From assembly GCF_047496725.1 (NCBI RefSeq), contig NC_132977.1, positions 13,326,573 to 13,390,572 of the forward strand: a stretch of DNA of 64,000 nucleotides, read 5' to 3'. The translations under genes and the position numbers were made by a program. This DNA is from Anoplolepis gracilipes (taxonomy: Eukaryota; Arthropoda; Insecta; Hymenoptera; Formicidae). This document shows, in pieces, positions 39,601 through 51,072 of the stretch. A model generated the notes under the pieces. The model saw nothing but the letters and a program-made list of their open reading frames with translations. It was not told where the DNA came from and did no database searches. Positions within the stretch are counted from its first letter, which is position 1; the number at the start of each line of letters is the position of its first letter.

Positions 39601-42333
39601 CATTACGCTAATTAACTTATTAATTAACAATTATCTATGATGTCGCATAATGTTATTCGTGGATTACAAGATCTAAATTAGTCTACAGACGTTAAACTCG
39701 CTATTATATAACTATATGTATGTATGTATATCATTATAACTAGTAGTAAAGGTTTATATATTTATATATATGTAATAATGGTATAAATGCACATGTAATA
39801 TGCCGTGATATATTTACAATGGATGGATGAGGAGTGTGTAAGTGTGTATAAATGCATAAATTTAAGACAAGTTTATATTGTGAGAGGTTGAGTGTGTAAT
39901 TTAAGTGATACGCTTGGAATATGTATGAATTAGTTATAAGATCCGAAACTATTGCGTTACCATGTATATGATACATTGATTATGTGTATGTTAATATACG
40001 AATATGCCTGTAATAAGTTTATAATAGGTTTATTGAGAGTGCTTTATTTGTGCGTACTAATGGGTCACTATGTATATAAATTATTTATAGAGTGTGTGTA
40101 TTTGCGTGTTACTGGGTGGATAATATGTCTATAATAGTCAGATACTGATTAAACATTGTGTAGATGATAAGTTTATAACGCGCGTATTTTTGTATCACCG
40201 GGTATATTAAGTGACTATTGTTATATAATTTTATGGTGTGTTTGTTAAGGAGCGTGTATCTATGTAATTATTTCTGGGTGTTCATTATGCGTTTATACTT
40301 GGTTTATGTAGTGTATGATGTGTGTATTATCGTACCACCGTATATATAGGTATGGTCATTTTGTTTATTATGCATATGTATATTGTAATTATCATTCATC
40401 CTCAATAAAATGATAACGAAGTTTTGAGAATATTATCACGTTCAAGTTATTTCAGACACCTTGTATAAGTAAGAGTTAATTAAGTAATTGTATATATTGA
40501 GTGTGACTATTTAACTTTAGTTATCTTCCAGAGCTTTATTCGTTTTAAACTCTTTATGGGATATTTATATTGTTTTCACTATAATATATATATATATATA
40601 TATGTATTATGAGTGGTTCATTTTAATTATTATTGGTTTTAATTGATTACTTAAATATTGTCTGAGCCTCGAGGAGTTCTTGTCAGGTCATTATAATTTG
40701 CCTTTAAAACATCTGTGGATTATGATATCTGCAGCGAGTCGCATATATATATATATATATGTATATGTGCATGCACCAAGTTATCTCCATGGTTGATATA
40801 TGAAATAATTATAAATGATAGCTGACCGGATTTTTATTGGCAAACCAAATTGGGTTCATGGTAAGGAATTATTATGCAGAAGATGGGTTTGATCGAATCT
40901 TTTATTATTGTTAAAATTTGGATTTAATGAAATCACTGCGCTGCGGTGGAATATGAGTAAAATTGACAAGTTATTATATTTGGGTGACAGAATCGTTAGA
41001 CATGTACGTTATTGTGGTATTAATTCGGCTTTGGGATATAAAACTGCATTTAATAGTGAAGGCATAATTATATATTGGAGGTGCGGATTAAAATAAATAA
41101 ATTATTAAAGTTGAAAATATGAGGTGTTCCTGAAGCAAAATGGGTCTATAACAATGTGCGCTTAACTTTTTATGGCGGGGCTGTAGCCCTATAAGTTGCT
41201 ACCTTTTTTGGTTCCTTATGAGTCAAGGCGCCAGGAAATAATTAATTAAGGTCACTGGGCGGGTTTTTTATGTGATGTTTAAATCGTTAAAAATTGGGTG
41301 CTTTTCGATGTTGCGACAACTTTTGATATATTGAGAAAAGTGATTTAGACTGTGCATAGGAAGTTGCAATTGCACATACGAGTTACTTGGCTTGCTCAGT
41401 TTTAATAATTAATGAAAGTTCATATACAGGGTGTCCCGAAAGTACCGATCGGAGTTTATTATATGAAGCTTATGGAATTTAACCAAATGAATCGGTCGGT
41501 TGTTAAACACTATTTTATACTAATGTTTGGATAATATGACAATGTTAGTTCATATACCGGGTGTCAATTTATTAAGGTGAACATGTATCGGGAGTTGTAT
41601 TTCCGCTCATTCGCAGTTACGATCTCTTTCCTTGAGTGATTTTAGCTTGTTATATAGATTTACTTTATATTTTTGTTATACCGGGTGGTGGTTAATTCTC
41701 GATGCGTGTGTCTATGGTGATGTGTACGTGTATGTTTGTGTTTAGTAAGAGTGATGACGACGAGGTGGAGTGAACATTGGTTTATATTATCGCTATTACT
41801 TAATTTACGTTATTCTATTGACGCATACTTAATATTATGTTTCCTTTTTATTTTTCAGATACTGCAACTAGAGTGACAAAACTAAATGGGTAATTATAAT
41901 AAAATTAAGATGTTCGACCGACTTGGTGGGTCGTTTCTCTTCTCTTTTTCAGGTGCTGAGGAGGCGGACCAGAAGGTGATATACCGGGTGGCCGGAAAAT
42001 AGGTGAGAATTTTCATTGGACAATTAATTAATTATTTTCCTTCATTTTTAGGTAGGTGATAGGGGAGAACCAGTGATGGGGATAAAACAGGAAAAAAAAA
42101 GGAAGAAAAAGAAAAAAAAAGGAAAAGGATGTTTTAGCCGGAAACATAATAAAAGGTATTTATCGGCTTAATCTATTTTTGATAATAACTATATATATAT
42201 ATATGTATATATAAAAAGAAAAGGAAAGTAAAAGAATTTTATAGGTGCTTAACGCTTACTATGTCTACTTAACAGGTGACGTATGGAGTCAACGGACGGC
42301 GACTGGTGTCAAGCGGAGGCGCTGGACGTGACA
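36607..42333 (-). repeat. 3' LTR of element B (left end)
   Basis: 5727 bp, the complement of the LTR described for element A. Heat-shock element at 39432-39454, hairpin array at 37599-37890, proline-rich ORF at 36904-37320. It shares with element A the variants at 38601 (CTAGTTTC), 38727 and 38933 that differ in B's other LTR. Confidence 0.95.
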
Positions 42334-42343
42334 CCCCCCTCCT
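42334..42343 (-). promoter_or_regulatory. Polypurine tract of element B
   Basis: CCCCCCTCCT on plus, that is AGGAGGGGGG on the coding strand, directly beside the 3' LTR, as in element A. Confidence 0.9.
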
Positions 42344-42394
42344 TAAAAGTGGAGCAGCGTGAAATGATGCGACGGTGAGCTCGTTGAACTCGGC

Positions 42395-44251
42395 TTACGG
42401 TGCGGTTGATAGACGGTTGATCTTTCGTTCCAAGTGCAAGTAGGCTTCTCGCAGGTTGGCGATCTCTGAAGATATGGCGGGAGTCCTCTCCTTGGAAGAG
42501 TGGTGAATCGTCATCGTATCCGTGGATTCATGAGAGATGTCCTTCTGGATTCGGTGATCTATCATTGGGCGCGATAATGGAGAATTGCTGAGTGTCTTGG
42601 CAGGTGTTTCCTGTTTGGTTGGTTTTTGAGAGTTGGCACTATCATCAGTCATTAACATATCATCATTTGTTAATATGTTTTTATTTTTCAGGCTCGAGTT
42701 TCGATAGCTTAACTTTCTTGCTAGGCTTTTCAAGATGATAAATAAGGTGAGTATTATAATTCCACCAATAACTGTTGTTGTTACCGAGACCTCCACGATG
42801 TATACAGGGCTCGAGTGGTCTGGTCGTCCTGGAGAGTCGTCTGTGCTTGGATTCTGTACGTCCGAGTGCTCGTGAATCTCGTTTAACTCGTCGATATGTT
42901 GACCCCATGGTAGCGTTCTTGATTGGAGGCCTTGAGGATCGATAGCAGACACTTTCAACTCTGGAGTGAATACGTACCATTTGTTTCTCATTTTGTACAT
43001 TGCCGTAGCAAGCGGATCGCATTCAATTTCTGTGCCTTCGCCAGATATAACGCGTGTTCTTGGCTTTAGGTACATGGGCTTCCCGTCTATTATTACTGGG
43101 AGCTCCTGGAAACAGCTTTCCGTGGCCCTGATCCGTGCAGGTACAGGAGTACATCGAAATACTTGTACAGCTTCCCCTCGTACGCGCGCTGAGTATCCTG
43201 GTGTTTTTGTGACGGCGTACGCAAATGATGGAGGGTCTTGGTGAGCCATGGCGGTCAAGGCGTGTAATTTTGTTACTTCCGTGAGGCATTTCCTCATGAC
43301 AAGGTCTTCGTAGGTATTTTCTACGCTCAGGTCTGTCTTTGTGTTACTCTTGTACGAAAAGTACGAGTGGTGAGATCGGTGCACCTTATTTACGGATGGT
43401 TGATTCTTTACGTAAGAGTCGTTGATTTCCCGTATTACTAGTCGGGGGTTTTCGGTCTGTATCACAGTGGCGTTGCAGACGTCGTGACGCGCTCGAGCAA
43501 ACGCGAGCAGGTTGGTGTTTTCTACCGTTAAGGCGTATGCCGTGGGACGTCCCGTAATTTGTAGTCTTTTGGCAATTCCTCTATACAAGACGGTATGCCG
43601 TAGTTGAGTGCATCCTCCGTGAACAAAGGGGGACCAGAAATTATGAAAGCCCTCTTCGTCGGTGCATTCAAGGTCGATGTATGTGCAACTAGCACCACTA
43701 GGTAAGAATATCTTGGTTTCCATCGTGTCGATCTTGACAATGGTCCGTTTGAACGTTATGTGCAAGTACACGTTTATGACGCGTTTTGTTTTCAGGTCGT
43801 CTGATGGCAGGTTGTGGGCGCTGACGGTTTCGGTCGGCGGAATAGTGCGGCTATTCACGCGGTTGGCGGAAAGGCCGTCAAGGGTCTGGTTCCCGAATTG
43901 CAGTTTCCCTTGTGCGTGTATGTGCATGCATACAGGAGCAGATACAGATAAGTAATGTCGTTTATTGCTGGTAGGTGTTGTAGATTCCCTCGTGGTGTGG
44001 TCCGTGTGGCTGATCACGTAGTCTATCTCTATGCGGCAGCTTAGTACGTCCGCTGTGGTGAGTCTGGGCTTCGCGAGGATCTCCACGCTCACATCTCGGG
44101 TGATTGGAAGCTTCCCGTGTAATCGACAGGCGTTGTTATCGAGCAGCGAGATTGTGGTCCCGTTGTCGCACGGCGTGTTGCAGTCGTAGCCTACGAGGGC
44201 GTTGCAGTCCTGGGTTGCCAGATACGCTAGGAAGACGATCAGTGAGGCCAT
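42395..44251 (-). CDS. env: Envelope glycoprotein of element B
   Basis: 618 aa, read as identical to env of element A: signal peptide, Cys-rich start, N-linked sites, single membrane span near residues 488-507 and a charged tail. The splice acceptor lies at 44347-44364, upstream of the ATG. Identity to A while pol has a few changes fits recent activity; two copies do not show selection on env. Confidence 0.8.
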   Translation of the reverse strand: MASLIVFLAYLATQDCNALVGYDCNTPCDNGTTISLLDNNACRLHGKLPITRDVSVEILAKPRLTTADVLSCRIEIDYVISHTDHTTRESTTPTSNKRHYLSVSAPVCMHIHAQGKLQFGNQTLDGLSANRVNSRTIPPTETVSAHNLPSDDLKTKRVINVYLHITFKRTIVKIDTMETKIFLPSGASCTYIDLECTDEEGFHNFWSPFVHGGCTQLRHTVLYRGIAKRLQITGRPTAYALTVENTNLLAFARARHDVCNATVIQTENPRLVIREINDSYVKNQPSVNKVHRSHHSYFSYKSNTKTDLSVENTYEDLVMRKCLTEVTKLHALTAMAHQDPPSFAYAVTKTPGYSARVRGEAVQVFRCTPVPARIRATESCFQELPVIIDGKPMYLKPRTRVISGEGTEIECDPLATAMYKMRNKWYVFTPELKVSAIDPQGLQSRTLPWGQHIDELNEIHEHSDVQNPSTDDSPGRPDHSSPVYIVEVSVTTTVIGGIIILTLFIILKSLARKLSYRNSSLKNKNILTNDDMLMTDDSANSQKPTKQETPAKTLSNSPLSRPMIDHRIQKDISHESTDTMTIHHSSKERTPAISSEIANLREAYLHLERKINRLSTAP

Positions 44252-44346
44252 TGTGAACTCTATGTTGATTCTGCTTAAGAGAAAAATGTAGAACAGTACG
44301 TTCCGGTCTGAACCAGAAAATGGAGAAGATAACTGAGTAATCCAAT

Positions 44347-44364
44347 CTGAAACAGAAGAAAGGT
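44347..44364 (-). promoter_or_regulatory. Probable env splice acceptor of element B
   Basis: CTGAAAC followed by AGAAGAAAGG on plus, the complement of the pyrimidine tract plus TTTCAG seen in element A. It sits three bases after the pol stop. Confidence 0.6.
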
Positions 44365-44366
44365 AG

Positions 44367-47300
44367 TCATCCTGGTTCGCCGTAGTGGGCTTTCCGTAGT
44401 CTATTGACGTGCACTATTCGCGTTGATTTATTAATTTGAATTCGCACGTTTTCGTGGTCGAGGATTTCGATAATGCGGTACGGGCCGTGATATTCTTTTC
44501 CGAATTTATCTGTTTTACTCTCGTTTAATAGAAAGACGTTATCGTTTGCGTTGAAAGTCGTCGGGTTTACGCGTTTGTCGTAGTAATTTTTGGAGCGCTC
44601 TTTAGCCCTAATGAGATTAGCTCTAGCGACTTCCTGTATATCACAGATTTTTTCGAACAGGTTTGTTAAGTAGGAGTGATATGTTTCAGGATCTTTTTCG
44701 GGGTTGTGTCCCGATGGAACTCTGGCGACACGTCCGAAGATCAATTCGTGAGGTGTGTACCCGGTACCTTCGTGTACTGAGGTATTATACGAAAAACTGG
44801 CACGCTCAATGAGGTCGTCCCATGCTTCTTCCTTATTGACGAAGCACTTCAGGTATTCCATTAGAACGAGGTGCGACCTTTCGAGTGACCCATTAGATTG
44901 TGGATGGTGAGCAGTCGTTCGGAAGTGTTGGATACGGAACTTTTTGGTTACGCTTTTCATGAGTACACCGGTAAAGTTCGTCCCTTGGTCGGTGAGTATG
45001 CTTCGGGGGCATCCAAAACGACAGATAAAATAGTGGATAAAGGCGTTCGCCGTGGTTTCGCCTCTAGCGTCTGGTAGTGGTGCGTATACTGAGTATTTTG
45101 TGAGGAGATCTTGCATCGTTAGAACGTATGAGTTGCCGCTAGGAGTGGTTCTGAGTGGTCCTACTATGTCGAGAGCCACTTTGTCGAAGGCGCGTCCAGG
45201 TGTGTCGGTCAATATCATTGGTTGTCGAGTCTTCCTTCTGACTAGTTTCATAGATTGACACGTTCGACAATTCCTGATGTAGTTTAATATATCGCCTTTC
45301 ATTTTGTTCCATGTAAACCTTTGTTTAATTCGCTGGTACGTCTTCGTGACGCCCTTGTGTCCACCGACGGCAGATTCGTGATTTTCGCGGATTATCGCTG
45401 TACGGTCCTCTACCGGAGGGGTGACGGTTGGTCCATGACATATGCTGATGGTGACGGGCCTTTCGGAGAGTATCGCTTGCAGTGTCTGTAAGACTCGATC
45501 CCATGGTATCGTGTCGAGGCTGGGTGTCTCTCGTATGCTAACAGTATGTAGTTGTAATTCCGTCATCACGTCGAGGGTTGATCTGAAACATTCCTTTAAG
45601 ATTTCTTCGTCCAATAATGTTGTTCTTTTCTCTTTTGCAGGTAGTACTATAATGTGTCGTCCCGCGTCTATGGATGGATAGACTCGCGCTCTTCCGAGCA
45701 TTAAGTCGTCTAGCGGAGGTAGGTATCCATCTTGCTGTAATTCCATAGCTCCTTTATCGAAGGGGTGTTTATCAACGGTGACCAGTATGATTGTGTTATC
45801 GTTGCAATTCAGTAATGGTATGTTGCGTTTTTTTATACGGCATCTTGTGCTATGGGTGGTTATTAATTCTGGTCTCATTTGCAGAGTTTCTTCTTCGGGA
45901 AGAATTTCCAAGGTATCGAATTCCTTATCGCTGTTGTCGTCAACAGTGGTTTCGTCCGGCGGTTCTGTCACGGGGTCGGGTGGAGGTTCTGGGGGTATAG
46001 AAGGTAAGTGTGATATTGTTTTTCCTCGTGACTGAAATTGCGCTACGTTATCGACGCGTTCAATGTTCGTCTGTTCGTCAAGGAGGTCCAAGAGTCCTTT
46101 CGTAATTAACGGTGGTGATTGTTGGTTATTCGTGAAACGTGGGGAAGGTGAAGGATGGGAAGACGTGGGGGGAGGTGGACCGGATGATAGAGGTTTACTG
46201 TCGAATATTTCCTCAGAAGAGTCGGAAGCTACAACATACGGCCGTGAGGTGATTATTTCACTCTCGACCGTAGACCTTCTGGTAGGTACTTTCCGACGCC
46301 TTTCATCATCAGAACTGTCATCGTCAGTGCTTGTAATTAGGTCTCGTACTTTCTGAGGGAGACGTATGCGTTTTTTTTCGATCGGGAGAATGGAAACAGT
46401 AGCGGTTATAGGATTTCTGGACAGGGCATCGGCATTTTTGTTCGTGACACCTGTCTTGTATGCGACTGTATATTCGTATTCTTCGAGTTTCAGGCGCCAT
46501 CGCATAAGGCGAGAGGTCGGGTCCTTCACTCGGTTTAACCAGGCGAGCGGTTGGTGATCCGTCACGAGCGTAAACTTGCGCCCGTAGAGGTAAGGTCTGA
46601 AGTGTCCGACGCAATAAATTATGGCTAGCAGCTCTTTCTCTGTTGTCGAGTAGTTCCTTTCGGCTGAATTGAGTACTCTGGACGTATACGCGATTGGCAA
46701 GTCTTGGCCGATTGTTCCTTGGCTTAGGACTCCAGCGATAGCGTAGTCAGATGCGTCCGTGGTGAGCAGGAATTCTCGCGTGAAATCCGGGAATTGCAGT
46801 ACCGGTTCTTCGCAGAGTCGTCTTCGAAGAGTCTCAAAAGCGTGTTGTGTATTTTCGTTCCATGAGAAGGTACTGTTTTTCTTCAGGAGGTCCGACATTG
46901 GTTTAGCTATTCCTGAAAAATCGGGGATGAAGCGGCGGTAGTAGCCTGATAAGCCTAGAAATTGTCGTACGTTTTTCAGACTCCTTGGAACTGGAAAGTC
47001 TTTAACAGCTGAGACTTTCTGGGGGTCAGGGCGTACGCCAGTATCTGTAATTACGTGCCCGAGATAGACGACTTCATGTCGCAAAAACTCACATTTATCT
47101 GGTTGTAAAGTGAGATTGGCGGTTTTTAAACGTTTCATTAATTTATTCATTTTAATGTCATGTTCCCGTAACGAGCTTGCGTATATCACTATGTCGTCCA
47201 TGTACACCAAAAGTTCTATACCTTGCAGTCCGGTCAATATTTGGTCCATTAATCGTTGGAAAGTGGCCGGTGCGTTTCTGAGTCCGAATGGCATCCTGGA

Positions 47301-49436
47301 GAATTGGTAATGGCCATGTGGTGTAGAGAAAGCTGTTTTGTGCGCATCCTTGGGATCCATTGGGATTTGATGGAACCCACTGGCGAGGTCGAGGACGGAG
47401 AAATATTTTGCACTGCCCAACTGGTCGAGGATATCGCTGATATTTGGCAGAGGGTAGGCGTCTCCTAGCGTTTTTTCGTTGAGCCTTCTGTAATCGATGA
47501 CCATTCGCCATCTCTTGTTTCCAGTTGAGTCCGGTTTCTTCGGAACGATCCAGACGGGGGAACTGTACGGTGAAGTGGATGGTGTCACTATATTTTTCTG
47601 AAGGAGCTCGTTGACCTGTTTATTTATTTCTTCTCGATGTATTGGCGGAAATCTATACTGCTTCGTGTGTATAGGTATCTCGTCCGAAGTGATTATTTTA
47701 TGGGTGATTGTTGAAGTTTGGTCCAGATATTCTCCTGGTACGTAGAATCTGTCATTGTGTCGTTTTATTAGTTCAAAAATATTCTCTTTTTCTAGGTCGT
47801 TAAGATGATCGAGGCGCAAGAGTCGTATTATTTGAGTAATTCTGTCCGGTGTAGAGTCTTCCTTATGATTGTGTTCGCGCTGGGTGAGTATCTCGGGTGA
47901 GTTCCTTAAGTTTTTCCAATGTATCTTCTCGTTTACCATATTAACTATTTGCATTTTGTGTATGTCGTTGTATTTCGCAAGATTAGATGCACGCTGATCG
48001 ATGAGAGTGAAATGATGTATATTATTATTTGTTTCAGGTTGCTTATTTGTAGCTACGCACAAAGGGGGTGAGTCATCCGCTTTTGCGGGGTTTAGAGGAA
48101 AGTAAGGAAGAGCAATTATAGAAGATTGACCGCCTGGGCCGAGACCAGAGGAAGGGGTTCGCACCGACGCGAGAGCGGCATCGTCGTTCGCCGGCGGAGA
48201 TAAGGATCCCCTTTCTGTGTAAGTAATGTGAGAATGATTTGTGATAATAGTATTAGAATCAAGGGACGTGTGCGTAGAAACGATTGTAGCTTGAAGTGTT
48301 GCATTTTTTGTAGGAAGGGATGGGGGATAATCGGGAGAGGTATTGGGATGTCGACCTAGGTCGACGCCGCACCTTGGTGCGACAAGGGGAAGGCAGTGCT
48401 CCTGCCCGTAGAGATGATAGTCGGGATCGACGTTTTGTGTTGGTGTATTAAGAAGAGGAAGAGAGGGGGTAAATGTATTTTGGTTTTGTAGCGTATTTTG
48501 TTTGTTAAATGATGAGTTTGATTGTTTGTTGTTTTCAATGTGTATCTTGGTCTTTGTGTTATTGTGTAGTTTGTTTGGTTGTTTATTTTTGCATGTAGTA
48601 AAATTATCTTGACTCGTTGCAGGTGCAGTGCGTGCTTCTTGGGTGCGAAGGCTTTTGCTCGCTTGAATTTTGACGGGACTATTGCCCGATGGGCTAGAGG
48701 GTTGCCTCAGAGGCTCCCTGGAAGGGGGGTCCTGTGATATTTTTGTTACTTCTGTTAGCGTAACGGTAGGTATTATAATTTCTACTTCTTCGTCTAATGT
48801 ATTCGTGATGCTGATATATGCCTTGTCGTTGATACACGTGACAAGTGCATCTCCGGCGAAGACCGCGTCGCGGGCGCGTATCGGGGCGAGATAACCCGTT
48901 TTAATTTCCGGATTAGCTATGCGGACCGTGATTCCCAGCTTCATACGTGAGGGTATGACAATGGACTCCTTGTCCTTGAATGGAAACGCGCAGTCGCGCC
49001 ACGTGATTAACTTATTAACGTAATTAATGCACGCGTTATGTTCAGTGAAGAACGACGAACCTAATATGCCCTGTGTGATTATAGGGAATTCGTCGGCTAC
49101 CACGTGGAAAACTACTGGGGTTTCCGAAACGTATGCTATGGCGGATCCCAGAGTGGTGACAACATTTTCGGTGATACCCGTTAATTGGATAGTCTCCTTG
49201 TTGTTGATTTGAATATCGGATTTAATGCAACCTTTCTTTATTATATTAGGCTGTGCTCCTGTATCGAGCATGAAGGCTGTTGGTCCTCGGAAAGACGATG
49301 ATGCGAGCTCGACGGCCGGTACGTTTCCGTCGTCTCCTCGGAGGACGTGAAGGGATCTGGTTTCCCTTCCATGCAGAGGGTGGAGCGGATTTGGAAAGGG
49401 CCTCGGGACGCTCCGTTGACCGAGACCTCTGTTCGG
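44367..49436 (-). CDS. pol: Pol polyprotein of element B
   Basis: The -1 frame after the slippery site, with the same domains as element A: retropepsin DTGA, RT YMDD, RNase H, macro-like segment, HHCC/DDE integrase and GPY/F. No stop or frameshift. Differences from A noticed: Gly to Val and Gly to Ser in the protease-RT linker region (near 49018 and 48810), and Asn to Ile in the spacer (near 46062). None touches a catalytic motif. Confidence 0.95.
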   Translation of the reverse strand, partial: PNRGLGQRSVPRPFPNPLHPLHGRETRSLHVLRGDDGNVPAVELASSSFRGPTAFMLDTGAQPNIIKKGCIKSDIQINNKETIQLTGITENVVTTLGSAIAYVSETPVVFHVVADEFPIITQGILGSSFFTEHNACINYVNKLITWRDCAFPFKDKESIVIPSRMKLGITVRIANPEIKTGYLAPIRARDAVFAGDALVTCINDKAYISITNTLDEEVEIIIPTVTLTEVTKISQDPPSREPLRQPSSPSGNSPVKIQASKSLRTQEARTAPATSQDNFTTCKNKQPNKLHNNTKTKIHIENNKQSNSSFNKQNTLQNQNTFTPSLPLLNTPTQNVDPDYHLYGQEHCLPLVAPRCGVDLGRHPNTSPDYPPSLPTKNATLQATIVSTHTSLDSNTIITNHSHITYTERGSLSPPANDDAALASVRTPSSGLGPGGQSSIIALPYFPLNPAKADDSPPLCVATNKQPETNNNIHHFTLIDQRASNLAKYNDIHKMQIVNMVNEKIHWKNLRNSPEILTQREHNHKEDSTPDRITQIIRLLRLDHLNDLEKENIFELIKRHNDRFYVPGEYLDQTSTITHKIITSDEIPIHTKQYRFPPIHREEINKQVNELLQKNIVTPSTSPYSSPVWIVPKKPDSTGNKRWRMVIDYRRLNEKTLGDAYPLPNISDILDQLGSAKYFSVLDLASGFHQIPMDPKDAHKTAFSTPHGHYQFSRMPFGLRNAPATFQRLMDQILTGLQGIELLVYMDDIVIYASSLREHDIKMNKLMKRLKTANLTLQPDKCEFLRHEVVYLGHVITDTGVRPDPQKVSAVKDFPVPRSLKNVRQFLGLSGYYRRFIPDFSGIAKPMSDLLKKNSTFSWNENTQHAFETLRRRLCEEPVLQFPDFTREFLLTTDASDYAIAGVLSQGTIGQDLPIAYTSRVLNSAERNYSTTEKELLAIIYCVGHFRPYLYGRKFTLVTDHQPLAWLNRVKDPTSRLMRWRLKLEEYEYTVAYKTGVTNKNADALSRNPITATVSILPIEKKRIRLPQKVRDLITSTDDDSSDDERRRKVPTRRSTVESEIITSRPYVVASDSSEEIFDSKPLSSGPPPPTSSHPSPSPRFTNNQQSPPLITKGLLDLLDEQTNIERVDNVAQFQSRGKTISHLPSIPPEPPPDPVTEPPDETTVDDNSDKEFDTLEILPEEETLQMRPELITTHSTRCRIKKRNIPLLNCNDNTIILVTVDKHPFDKGAMELQQDGYLPPLDDLMLGRARVYPSIDAGRHIIVLPAKEKRTTLLDEEILKECFRSTLDVMTELQLHTVSIRETPSLDTIPWDRVLQTLQAILSERPVTISICHGPTVTPPVEDRTAIIRENHESAVGGHKGVTKTYQRIKQRFTWNKMKGDILNYIRNCRTCQSMKLVRRKTRQPMILTDTPGRAFDKVALDIVGPLRTTPSGNSYVLTMQDLLTKYSVYAPLPDARGETTANAFIHYFICRFGCPRSILTDQGTNFTGVLMKSVTKKFRIQHFRTTAHHPQSNGSLERSHLVLMEYLKCFVNKEEAWDDLIERASFSYNTSVHEGTGYTPHELIFGRVARVPSGHNPEKDPETYHSYLTNLFEKICDIQEVARANLIRAKERSKNYYDKRVNPTTFNANDNVFLLNESKTDKFGKEYHGPYRIIEILDHENVRIQINKSTRIVHVNRLRKAHYGEPG

Positions 49437-50581
49437 TTTCCCGAATTTCGCGGAGGTGGATTATTCATATTACTATTAGCGAGCGTATTATGAGAGTTAT
49501 TGGAATAATTATTATTATTATTGTTATTGTACTTTTCGCGATACTGTCGTTTACGGCACTCGTGTATGAGGTGTCCGATCTTTTGGCAGTACCCGCAAAT
49601 TTTTCGTTCGTGTGCATTCCCGGGACCGGGCGGCGTATTCGCTACCGCAGTCTGATCGCGTTGGAGAATTTGCGTCACGGGGGCCGGTGCAGCGTTACTA
49701 TTGTGATTATTGTTACCGTTCGCGTTTCGAGTGCTCTTGTATCTTATCTCCTCTCTTTCTAGGCGTTTATTAATTGTGACCACTTTAGAGCAGGCGTCGG
49801 GGAGGCTACTATATCCTTCAGCGCGAAGTTCTATTCTATATTCGCGTGGAAGTCCTTCGTAAAACGCTTCTAACGCGAAACCTTCTATTCCGGCAATCTC
49901 ATTTTCGGATAACGGTCTACCGAGTTGGACTTGATCTCCTTCAATTATGGCCGTTTTCAGATCCTTAACACGCCCGATGTAGTCAAGTATGTGCTCGTTC
50001 GGCTTTTTGTATGCCATGCTTAATTGTCCGCGATAATAGTTCGAGCTTCTAGCGGGACCGAAAGTTCGCCTGAGGCAGTCGAGAAATTTTTCCACGGTCG
50101 GGTGGATTTCATCCTCTACGGCTAAATATGCGTGGTGCGTTAATTTATTTCGTAGCATACGGACAAATAATGCTTCGTCTACCAACGGTACCGATTCTTT
50201 TGCCCTTTTGCATGCCCTAGCGAATTGTAGCACGGGGATGTTATGCCCGTCGTATTTCGGCACCAGTTCGAGAGCGTCGCGCAGATATGATTTCGGATAT
50301 CCCATAGGATAATGAGAACCGTCGATTCCGGCGGCTGAGGTCGTGGGCTTGATATCGTTATACGAGGCGTTCGACATGTTAAACGATGGAGGCGCGTTAT
50401 TTGTTACGTCCGCTGGGCTCGAGGCCTGCAAACCGGGTAGATTTTTAGCGAACGCGCGCATCATGTTTTCCAACATTTCAGTTCGGATTTTTAATTCTCT
50501 TTCTTTTTCGCGTAGATCTCTAAAAGCTTCCTCATGGTTTTCGCGTTCTATGTTTCCCGAGAGATCATCGGATTGAGCCAT
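49241..50581 (-). CDS. gag: Gag polyprotein of element B
   Basis: 446 aa from the ATG at 50581, read as the same protein as in element A, with one CCHC knuckle and an Asn-rich linker. It overlaps pol in the -1 frame. Confidence 0.9.
   Translation of the reverse strand: MAQSDDLSGNIERENHEEAFRDLREKERELKIRTEMLENMMRAFAKNLPGLQASSPADVTNNAPPSFNMSNASYNDIKPTTSAAGIDGSHYPMGYPKSYLRDALELVPKYDGHNIPVLQFARACKRAKESVPLVDEALFVRMLRNKLTHHAYLAVEDEIHPTVEKFLDCLRRTFGPARSSNYYRGQLSMAYKKPNEHILDYIGRVKDLKTAIIEGDQVQLGRPLSENEIAGIEGFALEAFYEGLPREYRIELRAEGYSSLPDACSKVVTINKRLEREEIRYKSTRNANGNNNHNSNAAPAPVTQILQRDQTAVANTPPGPGNAHERKICGYCQKIGHLIHECRKRQYREKYNNNNNNNYSNNSHNTLANSNMNNPPPRNSGNRTEVSVNGASRGPFQIRSTLCMEGKPDPFTSSEETTETYRPSSSHHRLSEDQQPSCSIQEHSLI
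49399..49442 (-). promoter_or_regulatory. -1 frameshift signal of element B
   Basis: The complement of GGGAAAC is at 49436-49442. The 8-bp stem (GGTCTCGG with CCGAGGCC) is kept, at the same 8-nt spacing as in element A. Confidence 0.8.
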
Positions 50582-51026
50582 ATTTAAAGGTAAGTATTTA
50601 TTATCGATGGTATAGCAGGACTCGCGGTTGCGAACGATTGTGCGTATATAATTTCTTTTTGTTGCGGGTATGCGAAAGCGGAATCGCGTACAATCACCAG
50701 TTATCACGATTATGAACAGGTAATTATCACCTAAGAGGTTAGTGGTTAAATTAGTTTGGATACATATAACATGGATACATATATTTTACGAAGAATTTTG
50801 AAGTAGTATTAAGGTATAAGGATTGATGGACAACGACCGATTTGTTTATTTATTGAGGTTTGAAAAGACTTTAATTGTAACTTTACTTTTAATTTCCTTC
50901 GAGACTAGTAAAAGAAATAATTCGCGATGATGATTTTAAGAAAGAAAGATTTTCTTGAGAAAATGTACTCGTTTTCGATAACGAAGAATAGTAACTTTTA
51001 TTTTTGCACTGATTTTTAGCGGTAAT
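50582..51026 (-). other. Untranslated leader of element B
   Basis: The counterpart of 6028-6472 in element A: AT-rich, no ATG-started frame of note. Confidence 0.4.
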
Positions 51027-51072
51027 ATCCCACCGCTGTCACCAGTTGTTACATCCCACCGCTGTCACCAGT
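51027..51072 (-). promoter_or_regulatory. PBS of element B with an extra 26-bp PBS-containing unit
   Basis: The PBS (51027-51044) is the complement of TGGTGACAGCGGTGGGAT. Between it and the LTR lies an additional 26-bp unit (51047-51072) that is absent from element A and contains another PBS copy. Together with the unit in the LTR end this makes three PBS-like copies in tandem. The LTR boundary at 51073 is set by comparison with the outer end at 36607. Confidence 0.75.
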